Below are positions 23,836 to 37,011 of a stretch of 64,000 nt of DNA, in pieces; position 1 is the first letter of the stretch; every line of letters begins with the position of its first letter. Position numbers and translations under genes: made by a program. Location: contig MU385935.1 in the NCBI GenBank assembly GCA_022497145.1, forward strand, positions 1 to 64,000, read 5' to 3'. Under the pieces are notes generated by a model. The model saw only the letters and a list, made by a program, of their open reading frames with translations, did no database searches and was not told the origin of the DNA. The DNA comes from Rostrohypoxylon terebratum. Lineage: Eukaryota; Ascomycota; Sordariomycetes; Xylariales; Hypoxylaceae.

Positions 23836-26284
23836 ATGACCGATCCAATTAAATCAGGGTCATCGCGCAAGCGCATGAGTAGCCCGGACGTCGAGGCTTC
23901 TACGAAACGCGTTAAGAGAGAGGACACCGAAGATTCCAAGCCGTCCAAATACAACCCATACCTTGCGCACTGGAGCAATGGAAACGGCGATGAAGACAGC
24001 GACCGATTACCGAAAGGCTCTCCATTGGCGCACTTCGAGCGGCGGATGACCACCGCCAAACAAGCATTCGAAGCTGAGAACTCGGACAACAATCCATTCA
24101 CCGGGGAACCACATTCCCAACAATACTTCAATATCTTGAAATCGAGACGCAACCTTCCTGTTCATAAGCAGCGGTATGTTTACTATTCTTTATCCATGTC
24201 TTGACCATTCGTTGCTAACAATTCATTAATAGACAGGAATTCCTCGACCTATACCAAAAGTCCCAGATTCTCGTTTTCGTTGGTGAGACCGGTTCGGGTA
24301 AAACCACACAGATCCCTCAGTATGTAGTCTACGACGAGCTGCCACATCTGAACCGAAAGCTGGTTGCCTGTACTCAACCACGACGAGTCGCTGCGATGTC
24401 CGTCGCACAACGTGTTGCTGACGAGCTTGACGTTACTCTCGGAGAAGAAGTCGGTTATAGCATTCGTTTCGAAGACAAGACGAGTTCGAAGACCATGCTC
24501 AAGTACATGACCGACGGTATGCTGCTACGAGAAGCCATGCACGACCATGAGATGTCTCGATACAGCTGCATTATCCTGGACGAAGCGCACGAACGTACCC
24601 TTGCAACCGACATTCTCATGGCGCTACTTAAGCAAGTTACTAGACGCAGACCAGATCTCAAGCTTATTGTTATGTCGGCCACGTTGGATGCTCAGAAGTT
24701 CCAGCGTTACTTTTACGATGCGCCTCTCCTTGCCGTGCCAGGCCGAACATTCCCCGTCGAGATCTTCTACACTCCCGAGCCGGAGAAGGATTACGTTGAA
24801 GGTGCGATCCGCACTGTTCTCCAGATTCATGCTAGTGAGGATGAAGGGGACATTCTCCTCTTCCTCACGGGAGAAGAGGAAATTGAGGATACCTGCCGCA
24901 AGATCTCGCTTGAGGTTGATGAGCTTGTGAGGGAAACGGACTGTGGCCCGATGGTCGTATATCCGTTATACGGAACCCTTCCTCCCCATCAACAGCAGAA
25001 AATCTTCGACCCCGCGCCGCCTCCACTCAAGAAGGGTGGTAAGCCGGGCCGAAAATGTATTGTGTCTACCAACATCGCTGAGACGAGTTTAACGATCGAC
25101 GGTATTGTATACGTGGTCGATCCGGGTTTTAGCAAGCAGAAGATCTACAACCCTCGATTGAGGGTAGAATCGCTACTGGTGTCCGCTATCTCTAAGGCCT
25201 CTGCTCAGCAGCGTGCCGGTCGTGCCGGTCGAACGAAACCTGGAAAATGCTTCCGGCTCTACACGGAGAAAGCATTCAAGGAAGAGCTAATCGAGCAGAC
25301 ATACCCTGAGATTCTACGTTCGAACCTCGCCAACACAGTGTTGGAGTTGAAGAAGCTCGGAATTGAGGATCTTGTACACTTTGATCTGATGGACCCCCCT
25401 GCTCCTGAAACGATGATGCGTGCCCTGGAAGAATTAAACTATCTGGCATGTCTTGATGACGAGGGGCAGTTGACGTCGCTCGGCAGTTTGGCATCTGAAT
25501 TCCCCCTAGACCCTTCTCTAGCTGTCATGTTGATCTCGAGCCCGGAGTTCTACTGCTCAAATGAGATGCTGTCGATAACGGCCCTTCTTTCGGTTCCCCA
25601 AATATTTGTCCGCCCGGCCAACAAGAGGCGGGAAGCCGACGACATGAAGAGATTGTTCAAGCATGATGATGGGGATCATCTTACGATGTTGAATGTGTAC
25701 CACGCATTCAAAACGGTACTCAACCGCGGCGAGGACGCGAAGGCATGGTGTCATAAACACTACCTATCGTTCCGTCACCTTTCTAGTGCGGACAATGTCC
25801 GTGCTCAACTCAAGCGTATCATGGAGACTCAAGGTTTGGACCTCGTTAGCACCGACTTCCACGACAAGAATTACTACACCAATATTCGTCGAGCTCTAGT
25901 TACCGGCTTCTTCATGCAAGTCGCTAAGAAGGAAAACAACAAGGTATATCGCACGCTCAAGGAAAATAACCAAGCGGTCATGTTACATCCGAGCACAGTG
26001 TTGACGACAGACTACGAATGGGTTCTCTATAACGAGTTCGTCATGACGTCTAAGCATTACATTCGAACGGTTACTGGTATTAAACCTGAGTGGCTTTTGG
26101 TAAGTGATCAGACACCTTTACGATTTTAGTGATGTGGAATAATAGACTAATATGATGGCAATAGGAACTTGCTCCGATATACTATGACATCGAATCTTGG
26201 GATGGCCAGAAGGACGTCAAGCTGGCACTGAAGGCGGTGGCCGATAGGATGCGACGGCGCGCTGCGATGAAAGGCGGGCGCTGA
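23836..26284 (+). CDS. prp43: DEAH-box RNA helicase Prp43
   Basis: Three exons: 23836-24173, 24233-26099 and 26165-26284; 774 aa (yeast Prp43 has 767). Prp43 releases the intron-lariat spliceosome and also acts in ribosome biogenesis, with G-patch cofactors. A charged N-terminal tail is followed by the helicase core: motif I GETGSGKTT (about residue 130), Ia TQPRRVAAMSVA, II DEAHERT (about 228), III SAT (about 260) and VI QQRAGRAGR (about 438). Then come the ratchet/winged-helix region and an OB-fold ending in LLELAPIYYDIESW. The start ATG at 23836 opens MTDPIKSGSSRKRMSSPD in a good context (aaccATG). The first intron (59 nt) splits an Arg codon in VHKQR|QEF; the second (65 nt) is phase 0. 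The tail RMRRRAAMKGGR is basic. The identification rests on motif set, size and lack of an extended N-terminal RS domain, which distinguishes it from Prp2/16/22. Confidence 0.95.
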
Positions 26285-29200
26285 AAGGTACCACCAGTAT
26301 TGATTACCCAGGTACCGAAGTAAGATGGCGCGCTAGACGAGTTGGAACGAGTAACGACCATGATGAATTACTCTCGGGAGCTCGGACGATGACGCTAAAG
26401 TAAGGAAGTTAATGCGATCCATTCAAGCATCGGCGCCTACATGTTAGTCGGACGAAATACCTCACATTTTAAAGGCATCGGCATTATTCCATGTGCTGAG
26501 CTGACTGTCAGTCTGTAAGGCGCGATTTGGACATTTTAAGAGGACGATAGCACCTTACCCGCTAGAGAGACGAGACGGGAGAAATAGCTCGATACAGTAT
26601 TTAAGACGAAGCAATAGTGGAACAAGAGCATAGATGGCAGCCCGTGCTGCAGATTAACCCCAGAATTAAGAGTTTTTGGACGGATAGTACATCCCTACTT
26701 AGGTATTATCTCAGGTAGCCGTCAATCTACTTGTATGTCTAGGTACCTAATAGCAACGTAAAATGGAAGTCCAAGTCATTTTAATTGCGAATATAGACAT
26801 AATTCCAAAACTTTAGAAGCTATGAGTACTAGTTAAGTAACCTGTTATGTAACCTTCTAATCGGCTGCCTAGTCCCTCTCGAATACGCCGTAATTGAGAG
26901 AAGGTGAGGACTTTTACCACTCTTCCGTTTTTCCTCTCGAGTGATCAGTCCTGGGTATTTTTAAGGCTTACAAGAAACGGAGATCTCGATTACCTCGTCG
27001 AGATACGATGCAAACCTTATGCAAGTCAAGACAGGAAGGGAACTAGTCCGAAAGCCACAATATGTCGGCTGCTTATAGTGCCTAAGCCATACAGCCGTAC
27101 AGTCATCAACTTCAAACTCCGGCCGCCACCGCTCGTATTACTTCGTCCGTGTGGCTTCGGTATATATGTCTTGGCACGCTGCGGAGGCGTTCAAATCAGA
27201 CTTATGCGCGATATAATTGTTGGAGGATGAAATGAGTACGTAGATGCTTGGCGGGTAGTTTGGCCAGCCTTACCCGTCATGTCCGTGTCGTTATCGCGAT
27301 CAATTACCGTCCGAGTTTCTGCCACACAGGCTGGAGAGCTGTTTCAGCTGGCTGATGTCATTTGGAAGACGGGCTGGATGAGTGGTAGGACGTAGGAAAT
27401 AAGGCGTTCCTGTGATGCTACCTTGTTGTGTGTACACGCCGTATGGATGCATAGAGCTATTCCAGAAGCAATCCTATGTACACTGCGACTACGTAAGCGG
27501 AGTTCATATCATCCCATACGACGTAGTTGAGCGCAAGTACGAATAAGCTTGCAGGATTTTGAAAAATACTGCAGTCCCCCATGTGACGATTACCTCATGC
27601 GAAATTGCAGCTGATGGCGGGTGGTGGCAGGCTCGAGTAGTCGGCTGCTCATGATGGCTATGCATGTAATGACGATCATGCTTCCTTTATCCTCGACCCT
27701 CGACTTTGGCGTGACAACCGTGTACCGTATATAGATACATAGAGAACATACATACCGCCATCTAGATTTTGACATCGAGTTTACATCGTTTCTAGTTTTT
27801 CAGTTGACTCTCTCTTTATTACATTATGTTTCTTTACACTGGGTAGGTAGGTATTACAAATCAGCTTCAACTCCACTTCCCATACTAAATTCTCACATCG
27901 GCCAGGGTAATCGTCGACGTTAATTACAACAACTCGATATTAGTACACTACGCGTACACGCAAAGGGTTTTTAAAAGGACTGTACTGACTAGGTACCTAT
28001 GTAATAGCGTATTACTATTTACAACTGCGCTAGGTGAAGAAGTGAAGGTGCCTGCTTGCTTAGCGTCGTAACAAGCATCAATAGGAGAATGGATTTTAAC
28101 TTCTTATTTTTAACGTTACCCACTTTCTGGATGAGCCAGACGGGATCGCCCATCCAATGGGATGGAAGAAACCGCGACGTGTGGGGAGCTGGTCCAAAGT
28201 ATTCTCGCGAGACACGTTGTAGGGGCGTATTACTGCGTAGGTGTGGTAGTACGGGGGAGGCAATAGAACTTGCTATGTCTCATACTCGTGGTTAGCTGAG
28301 ACAATGATATAATACAGTCGGTGTGAAGAGTGTAGAAGAAATATCATCGCCTTCGCCCGCGGAAGCTTGGATGCATACACTCGCGAATGTACTAGGTATC
28401 CAGGATGAATTTGTAATTCCGCCTTCAACTATTCCGCATTCCGACGACGCCCACTGAGCCATCTCCACGCAGCAAGTCCGAACGAGTTTTAAATAAGCCT
28501 AGGGTGCCGATCCTACGCTGAAAGAAGTAAGGCTTGGGTGGGAAATAGGGCAGAGCGCCTGAGCGCTTTGCGATGCTACCCCGAACCAGACGCAGCTTCT
28601 GCATAAGGTTATCTCAACGGCGTCGAATGGGACGGTACGTGAAGTCCTAAACCCACATTACCCAGGCCGCCGAAGAAAAATAAGGTGCCTGTGTTATTTG
28701 CTGTTGGTCAGTTGGCGGCAGGGGGGCTAAACATGTGCCAGGGCAGGCAAAAAAACCAGTGCCGCAAAGAGTAAGATTAATGTACTACCACCTGAACTCA
28801 TGGCTCTGTGACCGGGATGCGGATCCTTTCCTGAAATTCTGGGAAGCCCCATCTGGGACTTTTGGGGGCCGTTTTTTTATTAACAAGTCTTTGGGCTGAG
28901 TTGATCTTGGCGGGACGAACCCGATAAATCATAAACCTCAGAGGACCTGTCGTGCTGCTCCTCTCTCCGCTCTTAGACAATTACCTGCGTGTGTACGTAT
29001 GTTATGTGCAATAGCCACGGCAGAGCAAAGCCGAACACGCTCGTTTTCTCCCGCCCGGATCGTCGTTCCTCAAACATCCAGCTTGTTCTACGCGAGCACA
29101 GCCGCTGCGAAATAAAGGCACGTACGGTTAATAGTCACCGAATCGGTTATACATCCATACGACTTTGTCGGGAATAAGGGGAGATTCCGATGATCGAAAC

Positions 29201-29408
29201 ATATTCAAGACGATAGACACGACAGCTTCCTTGCCCGTGAACAAATTCTACGGATAATCGAGACGTCTGTCTTTAGGTGTTCAGAGTCACTCGAATTGGT
29301 CTGTATCGAGGGCATTCGCAGAGGAATTGGATTAGGCACCAGTAATAGAAAAGGCGGAAAAGAGGTGGGGATCAAGACAAGTCAATACCGCGTTCAACCA
29401 GACGTACA
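26285..29408. other. Gene-poor intergenic region
   Basis: About 3.1 kb with only short ORFs lacking recognisable features. It holds an AGGT-type motif at 27844-27852. No RNA gene, transposon or clear repeat was recognised. Confidence 0.55.
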
Positions 29409-30559
29409 ATGTCTCTCGGTGCGCTCACGACGAGCTTCACACCGCCCGCCGATTGCACCGCGTCGTCGGCGCTCTACTGGGTGAACACAGCTTCCACGTT
29501 CTACTGGCTACACGGCCGACCGGGCCAATCCTCGTGTTTCCCGGAGAGCTACTCGCCCTACCAGAACCAGTACTACAGCCCCGGAATATGTCCCGTGGGT
29601 TACACCAGCGCTTGCGAGTCGATATCGACGGGTGCAGATAACAGCTTCACCACAAAGGCGACATGTTGTCCGTAAGTACAATCCATGTTTCACAATCGTA
29701 TACTTGATGTTGGATATGCGGTGATGGCAATGGCCGTCCTCAGCACCTACCTGGGCCTCCGGGATGGGTACGAGCAAATGACAGAGTCAATGAGATAGCG
29801 GCGGGAGCAATTCATAAAAGCAAAAAAAAAGTCTAACACCGTACATACAGGCAAGGAAACTACGTGTGCGCCGCGACGTCGAGCAGTTATAGTTATCCCT
29901 GGGGTCCTTCGCTGGGTTGCATGAGCGTATACAGAGTCGACACGCAGACGAGCTTCACAACGATCGATGGCACGATAGCTGGTGGTGAAACAGCCGGCAA
30001 GGTATTGAGCCTCCGGGCTCCGGGCACGATAATGGCGTACGGTGTCGTGGTACAGAACGGCCCGGCTACGTCGACAGAAGCGACGACGACGACGTCGGGC
30101 TCGCAAACATCTACAGGCTCCGTGGCGTCGGAAACTGCGTCCTCGACGGCGGCGGCGGCGGCGGATAGCACTAGCCACGGGCTCAGCAGCGGTGCCGCAG
30201 CAGGCATAGGGGTCGGGGTGGCACTTGGCGTCATGGGGATAGCCGGCGTAATACTGTGGCTATTCTACTCGCGGCGGAGGAAGCGGACGGCGATACCGCA
30301 GCAGGAGTCGGAAGCGGAAGCCCCCGGGAGAGGACCTACGATGTCGCCCGGGGCCTGGAGCGACACGACGTGGTCCACTACGCCTTACCAACAACCCCCG
30401 CAACAGTATCCGCCTCAATACCCTAATCAACCGGGCGTCGTGCAGGTCAACTGGCCACCGACGGAGCTAGCCCATAACGTAGAGCCCGTGGAGATAGGTG
30501 GCGAGCCTCCGTTACCTGCTGAGAAGGATGGGAAGGTTTTGCATTGGCGACAGCCATAG
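29409..30559 (+). CDS. Single-pass membrane protein with Cys-containing N-terminal domain
   Basis: Two exons, 29409-29671 and 29851-30559, encode 323 aa. The 179-nt intron has a GTAAGT donor and a CATACAG acceptor, and splits a Pro codon in CC(P)QGNYVC. The N-terminal 155 residues contain about ten Cys (SSCFPESYSPYQNQ, ICPVGYTSACESIS, ATCCP, GCMSVYR) and end in a Thr/Ser/Ala-rich linker. One strong membrane segment (about 206-228, GVALGVMGIAGVILWLF) is followed by a basic stop-transfer stretch (SRRRKR) and a Pro/Gln/Tyr-rich tail of about 90 residues. The architecture resembles fungal surface sensors or adhesin-like proteins with a cytosolic Pro-rich tail. There is no clear N-terminal signal peptide, so topology depends on the single membrane segment, or a first exon is missing. 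The gene is GC-rich relative to its flanks. Function unknown. Confidence 0.8.
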
Positions 30560-31829
30560 CCAAGAAAGAAAGAGAGGTCGTTGGAAGGAAAAAGCGAATA
30601 CGGACTTACTTGATAATAATTGAATTTGAAATACCCAAGCACGTGATTAGAGACGAGCCAGCAGGTTGTCAGCTGTTGGGTGTAGTGATGGGCGACGGAT
30701 ATAAGAAGATGTGTGCTGAAAAAAGCATTTACCGCCAGGTTGAGAGTGCTAAGCGTCAAGTGGACTTGTGGGTGCATAGCAAGGTGGCTTCTGTCCTCTG
30801 TAGATATCTTTATCTTGTATAGCGACTATAATATGAAATTCTAAGGATCCATGATCTGAACGTTTCTTGGTGGTGGATGGGGAAGTGAGGATACACATGA
30901 AATAAGGGGGGTTCACCCATAGGTCTACCAGCTGGTGACGGGTCGATTCGGAAAAAGAGGTGTTAAGACATCAACCACATGTCAGTAGCGATCTATTAGA
31001 CACTTCTAATGACTGATCTTACTCCTCAAGTAAAGGAAAACAAAGTTGAATGCTTCTATCGGCAACAAAACAGTGAGCGTTAATTCAAACATCCATGAGC
31101 GAGCAACCTTAGGAAAGCCAGAACTGACTAGGTAGAAATTGGTGCCCAGTCTCTTCGTCTCTGTGTTCGATGTGGACATGTTGGGAATTGCGGAGGCAGT
31201 ATAGAAGAATCTATACCGGTGCCTCGGCAAACTGCCGGATCGATGCGCCATTACTGACACATGATAGAATGTTCGTTGCCAGGGGAGCACCGCGAGAGGG
31301 CTCGGGACGTACGACAGCATCCTCGCGTATATCTGGCATTCCAATAGTATATGATGGGATGATCGTATGCGTGGCGAGGCCGAGATTCTCACTCAGAGAT
31401 CGATCGAGGACGAGAAGCGGTGAACGAGTGTTGGCTATGTCCCCCCTTTAATGCAAGATACCAGCTTCCATGAATAGTAACAATCGACTAGGCCGTTCGA
31501 AAAGTCGTCACAAGGATCTTATGGGTCATTCTGGACAATTTCTAGGCGAGTTCGTCCTCATTATTGGCCCAGCTACGCGAGGAGGCGTTTCAACTCCAAC
31601 GTTGAGGCCACGATCCTGACCCTCTGAGTCACAGTCTGATCCCGCATACCCCAACTGCGAAGATCTAGTCGATTGCATCTGCCCGTCCCTATTGATAGTC
31701 AGTCCAAGGAAAGCCACATGTATGAATAATTGGTTCGAGAAGATCTAGAGCATAAACTGCCTGCATTGGTGAGTACCTAGTCAGACCGGGTATCGCCTTG
31801 AGAACCGCCGAGCTAACTGGTTAGTTGAT

Positions 31830-32470
31830 TCAAATCGGCGATGAGACTAGATTAGAGAAGCATGTATAGAAGTCGCTATAGCCATAGGCAATCAGGCCAT
31901 ACGAGTATTTTTCCAGGCCGCTATGCTCGCCGCAAGTGGACGCGCCAGCGGCTGACAGTGGCCTCGTTACACAGGAAAACTCGAGTAGATCTCTCACATA
32001 AGTTGCAGCTCCGACGTCCTTAATACACCGGTATCTCCACATTGATGCCGTGATAAAAAATGGTTGTCACGACATCCAACGTATCAGCCTTTTGATAAAC
32101 CGTGGACGTTATCTCGATGCTCCCGGGTAACGTCGCGTCGTATTCGGGGAATCCACAGCATCCCCTATCCTATCAACACCAAAGGCGTATTAGAGAAAAT
32201 CATCAGGATTGCGCAGTCTTCATGTGGTCATCAGTGAGGGTGACAAATAGTGATTTGTAGGGCCTCGCGTACCTCAAAAAGTATTACATCCTGTATTAAG
32301 TGAATAGGACGTCACTCGGGGCTTCGAACACGAGCAACGAAAGTCTTAGCCGCTTGGGGCCAGGTGATCTTCCGGCTCTTACACTTACATTCCTGAATGT
32401 ATCCTATTGACGCCATCTTCGTGGCGACCTGTTTTCCAGGGAACAATTCGGATCGTCAAAGCAGGATTTT
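31830..32470 (-). pseudogene. Possible decayed gene, coding-like fragments in different frames
   Basis: Three neighbouring minus-strand stretches have coding-like composition. One (about 32460-32320) contains FPGKQVATKMASIGYIQECK and ends at a TGA. The next (about 32190-32037) contains PGSIEITSTVYQKADTLDV and ends in a TAA. The last (to 31830) contains IKDVGAATYVRDLLEFSCV in another frame and ends at a TGA. They could be exons of one small Cys-containing protein with a frameshift, or chance. No family is recognised, and each piece alone (45-70 codons) is not statistically remarkable. Confidence 0.25.
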
Positions 32471-33027
32471 ATTCAATGATTTGCTGCTAATTTGGTCCCA
32501 ACAATCTTCCTGTTATGGGTGAATGATACTTATCTTGGAGGTGGCTTACGTAAAGGCAGCACAAACATATTGTCATTTACATTGAATTGCTTTCAGCTGC
32601 CCAGTTCCAAGATAAGAATGGTATGAGAGAAGAAGGGTTTAGTTGAACAAATCTCCTATGCCTTGCATGAGGTGGAGACAGGTCTTCCATTCCGACTGAC
32701 CCGACTGACCACAGAAAGGGGGGGTATGATTATTACTTTCTCACATCATTTGGACATATATATAATAGAAGAGCGGAGCTGGGACATAGGGACCGTTATC
32801 CTAATCAACGAATAGGGGATGATCCAGCTAGTTGTGCAGATCGTTAGGAGGGTAGCTTAACAGATGTTGTCGTCGTACTGACTGCAGTAATACCTCAATG
32901 CAAGGTTTCTCCCCTAGCTGACTCCGTGAGCGCATGCCTAGGCCCCTGAGCGCGGCGATAGGATCCGGGGGTGGATTTCCCTCATCCCGCTGTCGTACAG
33001 CATCGTGAACAGAACGGCCATCACGTA

Positions 33028-33123
33028 TACCCCCTTGATTCCACGAGGGGTAGGTTGTCTGTAACTAACAGCCTTGCCGTCCTAGGGTTGCCCCAATCCT
33101 AAGTTGGGTGATAGGGCAAGGCT
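33028..33123. other. Pair of adjacent hairpin-forming inverted repeats
   Basis: TACCCC at 33028-33033 pairs with GGGGTA at 33047-33052 (13-nt loop). Then AGCCTTGCC at 33070-33078 pairs perfectly with GGCAAGGCT at 33115-33123, enclosing an inner hairpin CCCAA (33092-33096)/TTGGG (33104-33108). Such nesting could reflect a structured RNA or a decayed inverted-repeat element. No known RNA family was recognised. Confidence 0.45.
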
Positions 33124-36035
33124 TCGAAGGCCAAATGAACCTCTCGCCTAAATAGCTGCCAGACAACTCGAATCGATCATAGTACCGTAAGATAAACCTT
33201 CCTTGGTTGTGCTAGATAGTATTGGAACGTGAACACGCTTAATATTTCTTCGAGTCTCCACTTCCCTAGAAAGGGAAATGAGGGATTTGCGTATGAGTTG
33301 AATTTAGTCGTGCCGTTCTCGTAAAAAGCTCTAGACTAAACACATGCAGACCAACCACAACCTCTCGTGACGTACAATACGACCGTCCTCTAGCCAATAT
33401 TCTCCTAGCACACCCGTTGATAGATTAAGAGCCTAGCTGCAGATCAATGTTGATGTCTTAGGCTGCAGTATCGTGTGATGTAAATAGGTGTCGAGTAGCA
33501 TTGCATTGCATACCGTTAGCGGGACGGTGAAAGAATGCCAACGAACGAGATAGACTTCCGAACAGGCCATATATACATAAGAGATGTACTATAACCAACA
33601 GCTTGGGTCGGGCTTCTAGATTAGTTTGTTATCAAAATAGGGAGCTGTGTTGTATCCAGCTGGCGTTAGTTCAAGCCGAAACCGAGCGGTTTTAACATAC
33701 TCTAGCCTAAAAATTGGTGCAGAATGCTTGATAATACATCAGAAGTTGTGCTTTGCAAGCCATCAGTATGCCCGCCTGAATATGAAGTACCTACCTACCT
33801 AGGTACTCTATCTCCGAGCCAATACGGACGGAAAAATCGTCCGTCTTGGCCCCAGCTAGGACTGAAGGTTAGACGCGGTTGTGAGACTAGAAATAATGTC
33901 AAGTGAGCAATGCCAATGAGATGGCAAGTTAAGAAAAAGAAGACTAGATAAAAAGCAAAGCTTGCTTCAACATCTGCCCAGCTAGGTTTAGTTCATATTA
34001 GTTTATAAATCCGATACGTTGGATAGGTATATACAATATCTTCTAGGATCAACCTCATAACTTGCTGTACTACAGATTAGATTATACAAAAGTATGTTTA
34101 AGCCGCATGATGGCGAGGGGCGTCCATCTGGACAAATCGGATGGCATGAAAGCAGCCTTCGCGCCATTTGGAATGTCTCAGAGTGACATACCTAGTAGAG
34201 CCACCTGCTCAGGAATGACATCCGTTGCGAAGAGATGCTGGCCGCAGGCTAACTGGCCGGCATGTTGTTCGATGAGTGGTGGACCAGCACGAGGAAGATC
34301 TGGCTTTCGTTTATGTTGTGTATTCTGGGAGTAAATCCCCTTGAAGATGGAATATGCATTGTCCGCCGCGACAGAGCATTTGAACATTAAATATTTAATC
34401 GCTCTTTATTCGGTATGGACTTGGCCGTTTCCCCTGAGCCCCGTCAACCAATGTGACTATGACCTTAAACAGGCAAAGGGCAGTCTCGAAGGCCAACAGT
34501 CCTGTCGTACGATGCTTTTCTTTACGGAAATCATGGCTAGTTTGGACTGCTTGCAAGTTCGCTAGGCAACGCCGAGGCACGATATTAAGTCGACGAGAAG
34601 GTTGCTTATCTAGGCCATTCATTGGTAGATGATACGGATGAGACGGCATCGGTGGGTAGCATCATACAAGAAGCCGGTAACCTGGATTTGTTATAGAAGG
34701 GGCTGTCTCAGACCAATACGCCATCCATATGCTCATAAATGTACCTGATTATGTGATGGGTGTCGAGGAACTGGCACAGTAGCAACGCCATTGACAAGCG
34801 AAGAGGCGCGTCGTCGTTGTAGGTAGAAAATTGCCATTGATGGAAGAGGCGGTCAGGCTGAAAAGTATGAGAGGCAAACCACAAATTTGTATCAGTCGAG
34901 AAGCGGAGAGACAGGTACATAGGCGGCGGCAACTTGCCAAGAGTTGTATGTGAAGGATATATGATAGGTAAGAAATGAGATAATAATGCGAGGAAGCAAG
35001 ATCGTGGCGCGATCGAAAATTTCCCAATTTTCTCATTCGAGTCGTCTTATTGTTCATAAAGTAATAAAGTAGGGAAATCATAGAATTTGTTGTCTTTTTG
35101 TAGTTGATAAGGATTGGTGTGGGAAATTCAGGAAGTGATGTCAAGGGTCTTTTTTGTTGGAACCCTGTCCGAGCCCGCCACTACCCCTGGCTCCTACTCT
35201 GCTACTCTCCAATCCCGGAGAATTTTTGAATTTCTGGACCCAGGTTTAGAATGGAAGACCCTAGCCGACCTAGTTAAAAGGCGGGAAGCACTGACTCCCG
35301 GCACACAACCATGGATGTACAATACATTGGAAGGGTTCAAGGTTCGCTGATCCTATGCTAACGCAAGGGTCTTTCTTCATGGGGAATACCGTACTGAACT
35401 TCATATCTCGGCTTAGGGGTAGGTATGTACATATGGATGTATCTAGTACATACGTACATATACAGCGAATACCTACATAACAACATCGAGTCTCGACTGC
35501 TTACATCTTACATACATACATATACATCCATCCATACATGACACCCTGAAAATCACAGATGCAGTACAACATGTCCACATCCTACCAATAAGTCAAATGT
35601 TAGGGCTACACGTACATGTAGTCTACCCTTAGGTAGGTAACTAATCCATAATGTCTAACTTATAACGGTAGGACAGCATAAGGGGGAATGCTTAGGATCT
35701 CATGTTGTTATATACCGGCGGAGAAGATCCCAACCAATGGTTAAATATCAAGCTACACATCTTCAGCCTCATCCCAGGGGGTGTTGATCCTATAGGCCAA
35801 CATCCACTGCTAAGTACCTACAAAGTACGGCAGCAGTGTAACCATGGAAGAGTCATGCTCGTCTCCTCAAAACTGTCTCGATCTCCCCGTGAAATTCCAG
35901 ATCGTAGCTGGGAAAATCCCGTGTAGGTACGTGTGACAATAATACGGCGGCACAACCACAGTACCAGAATAGATACTAAAAGATAACATGATCGTGTTGG
36001 GGCGTTGAATTGTCGGGGAGGGGGAAACTTAATTG

Positions 36036-36045
36036 TTTATATATT
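36036..36045 (+). promoter_or_regulatory. TATA-like box
   Basis: The sequence TTTATATATT lies about 70 nt upstream of the possible small ORF starting at 36107. Confidence 0.3.
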
Positions 36046-36106
36046 GGCCGATCGACCAAGCATCAACTTCTGTCAGAATTCATTTTCATAGTCGGCTCGT
36101 GTAAAC

Positions 36107-36259
36107 ATGTATTCTGAACTCATGCCTTCTCTGCGATCCGACTCTCCGCTAATGGCCGATTGCTCTTATCTAGGTAATTATCAACGTCGCATTCCAAATC
36201 GTATGGAGAGCACCACACGGATCAGTCACTGTGGTTTCATCGCCTCATGCCGGCGTTGA
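36107..36259 (+). CDS. Possible 50-aa small protein
   Basis: An ATG-to-TGA frame begins MYSELMPSLRSDSPLMADCS, continues with RRIPNRMESTTRISHCGF and ends in SCRR. Composition (Ser, Met, Arg, three Cys) is coding-like, a TATA-like box lies about 70 nt upstream, and an alternative GTAATT donor sits inside. No homolog is recognised. It may equally be chance, since ORFs of this length are common. Confidence 0.28.
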   Translation: MYSELMPSLRSDSPLMADCSYLGNYQRRIPNRMESTTRISHCGFIASCRR

Positions 36260-37011
36260 ACCCTTGCATTACTAGGTAGTTACACGATACCGAGCATACT
36301 TTTATAACTTCAAAAATTGTTGCGGAGGTACTATATTTTTAGTATATATAGAATATGGGTGTATTATGTGAGAGATTTGAAGTATCTTCAGATGCTTTGT
36401 AGTAGGTATGGTTCCAATTCGATGACACTGTACAATACCATAATAGTAGAAATGATGGTATGTTTCCAGAACATTAGGGACCCACAAGACCCTTGTCATA
36501 CAAGGCCCATGAATACCACAGGCCACCGTTGGTATTAATGACTTTTTTTTTTTACTTTTCAAGACTGACTTCTCTGGATATGTCTTCGTGTTGCTGGCGT
36601 AGTAGGTCTAAAAAGCAGAAACAAGTCTTCATAGCTAGTGATACCTAAGTAATTAAAAGAATACGTACCGCGTACCACGTACCATGCATCACGTATCACC
36701 CCTGGCGAGATAAATAAGGGTGCTTCCGCACGCCTTCCTGGAGTAGATCACATTGCTTTTCGGAGCAGAGCACCCTTGTAATGAGGACTGTTTTGGGTTC
36801 TCCGTGCTAGACTGTGCCTTACCTACAGTGCCCTCTTTACTGGTTTGGACTTTGTCGTCCGTCAGTAAAGCTCCATCGCTTGACTGCCAGCGGGCAGTTG
36901 CTTCCTCGTCACGCTGTATATTTCTTCTTTATACCGCGAATCGGTCGTACAGGCTTTCTCCTCGAAGCCATTCATATTACCTCTCAAGGAGACTACTGAG
37001 TTCTTGTCACC

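Larger units (their letters stand above)
30560..37011. other. Long gene-poor region
   Basis: About 6.4 kb without a confidently supported gene. It contains coding-like minus-strand fragments (31830-32470), GC-rich hairpins (33028-33123), low-complexity TACATA stretches (about 35430-35540), several AGGT/ACCT-type motifs (for example 33788-33805 and 35630-35639) and a possible small ORF at 36107-36259. No intact transposon ORF was seen. Confidence 0.5.

Noticed and set aside
31006..31392. 128-codon minus-strand ORF with one hydrophobic segment
   Set aside because: Only the last 60 residues look protein-like and no homolog is recognised.
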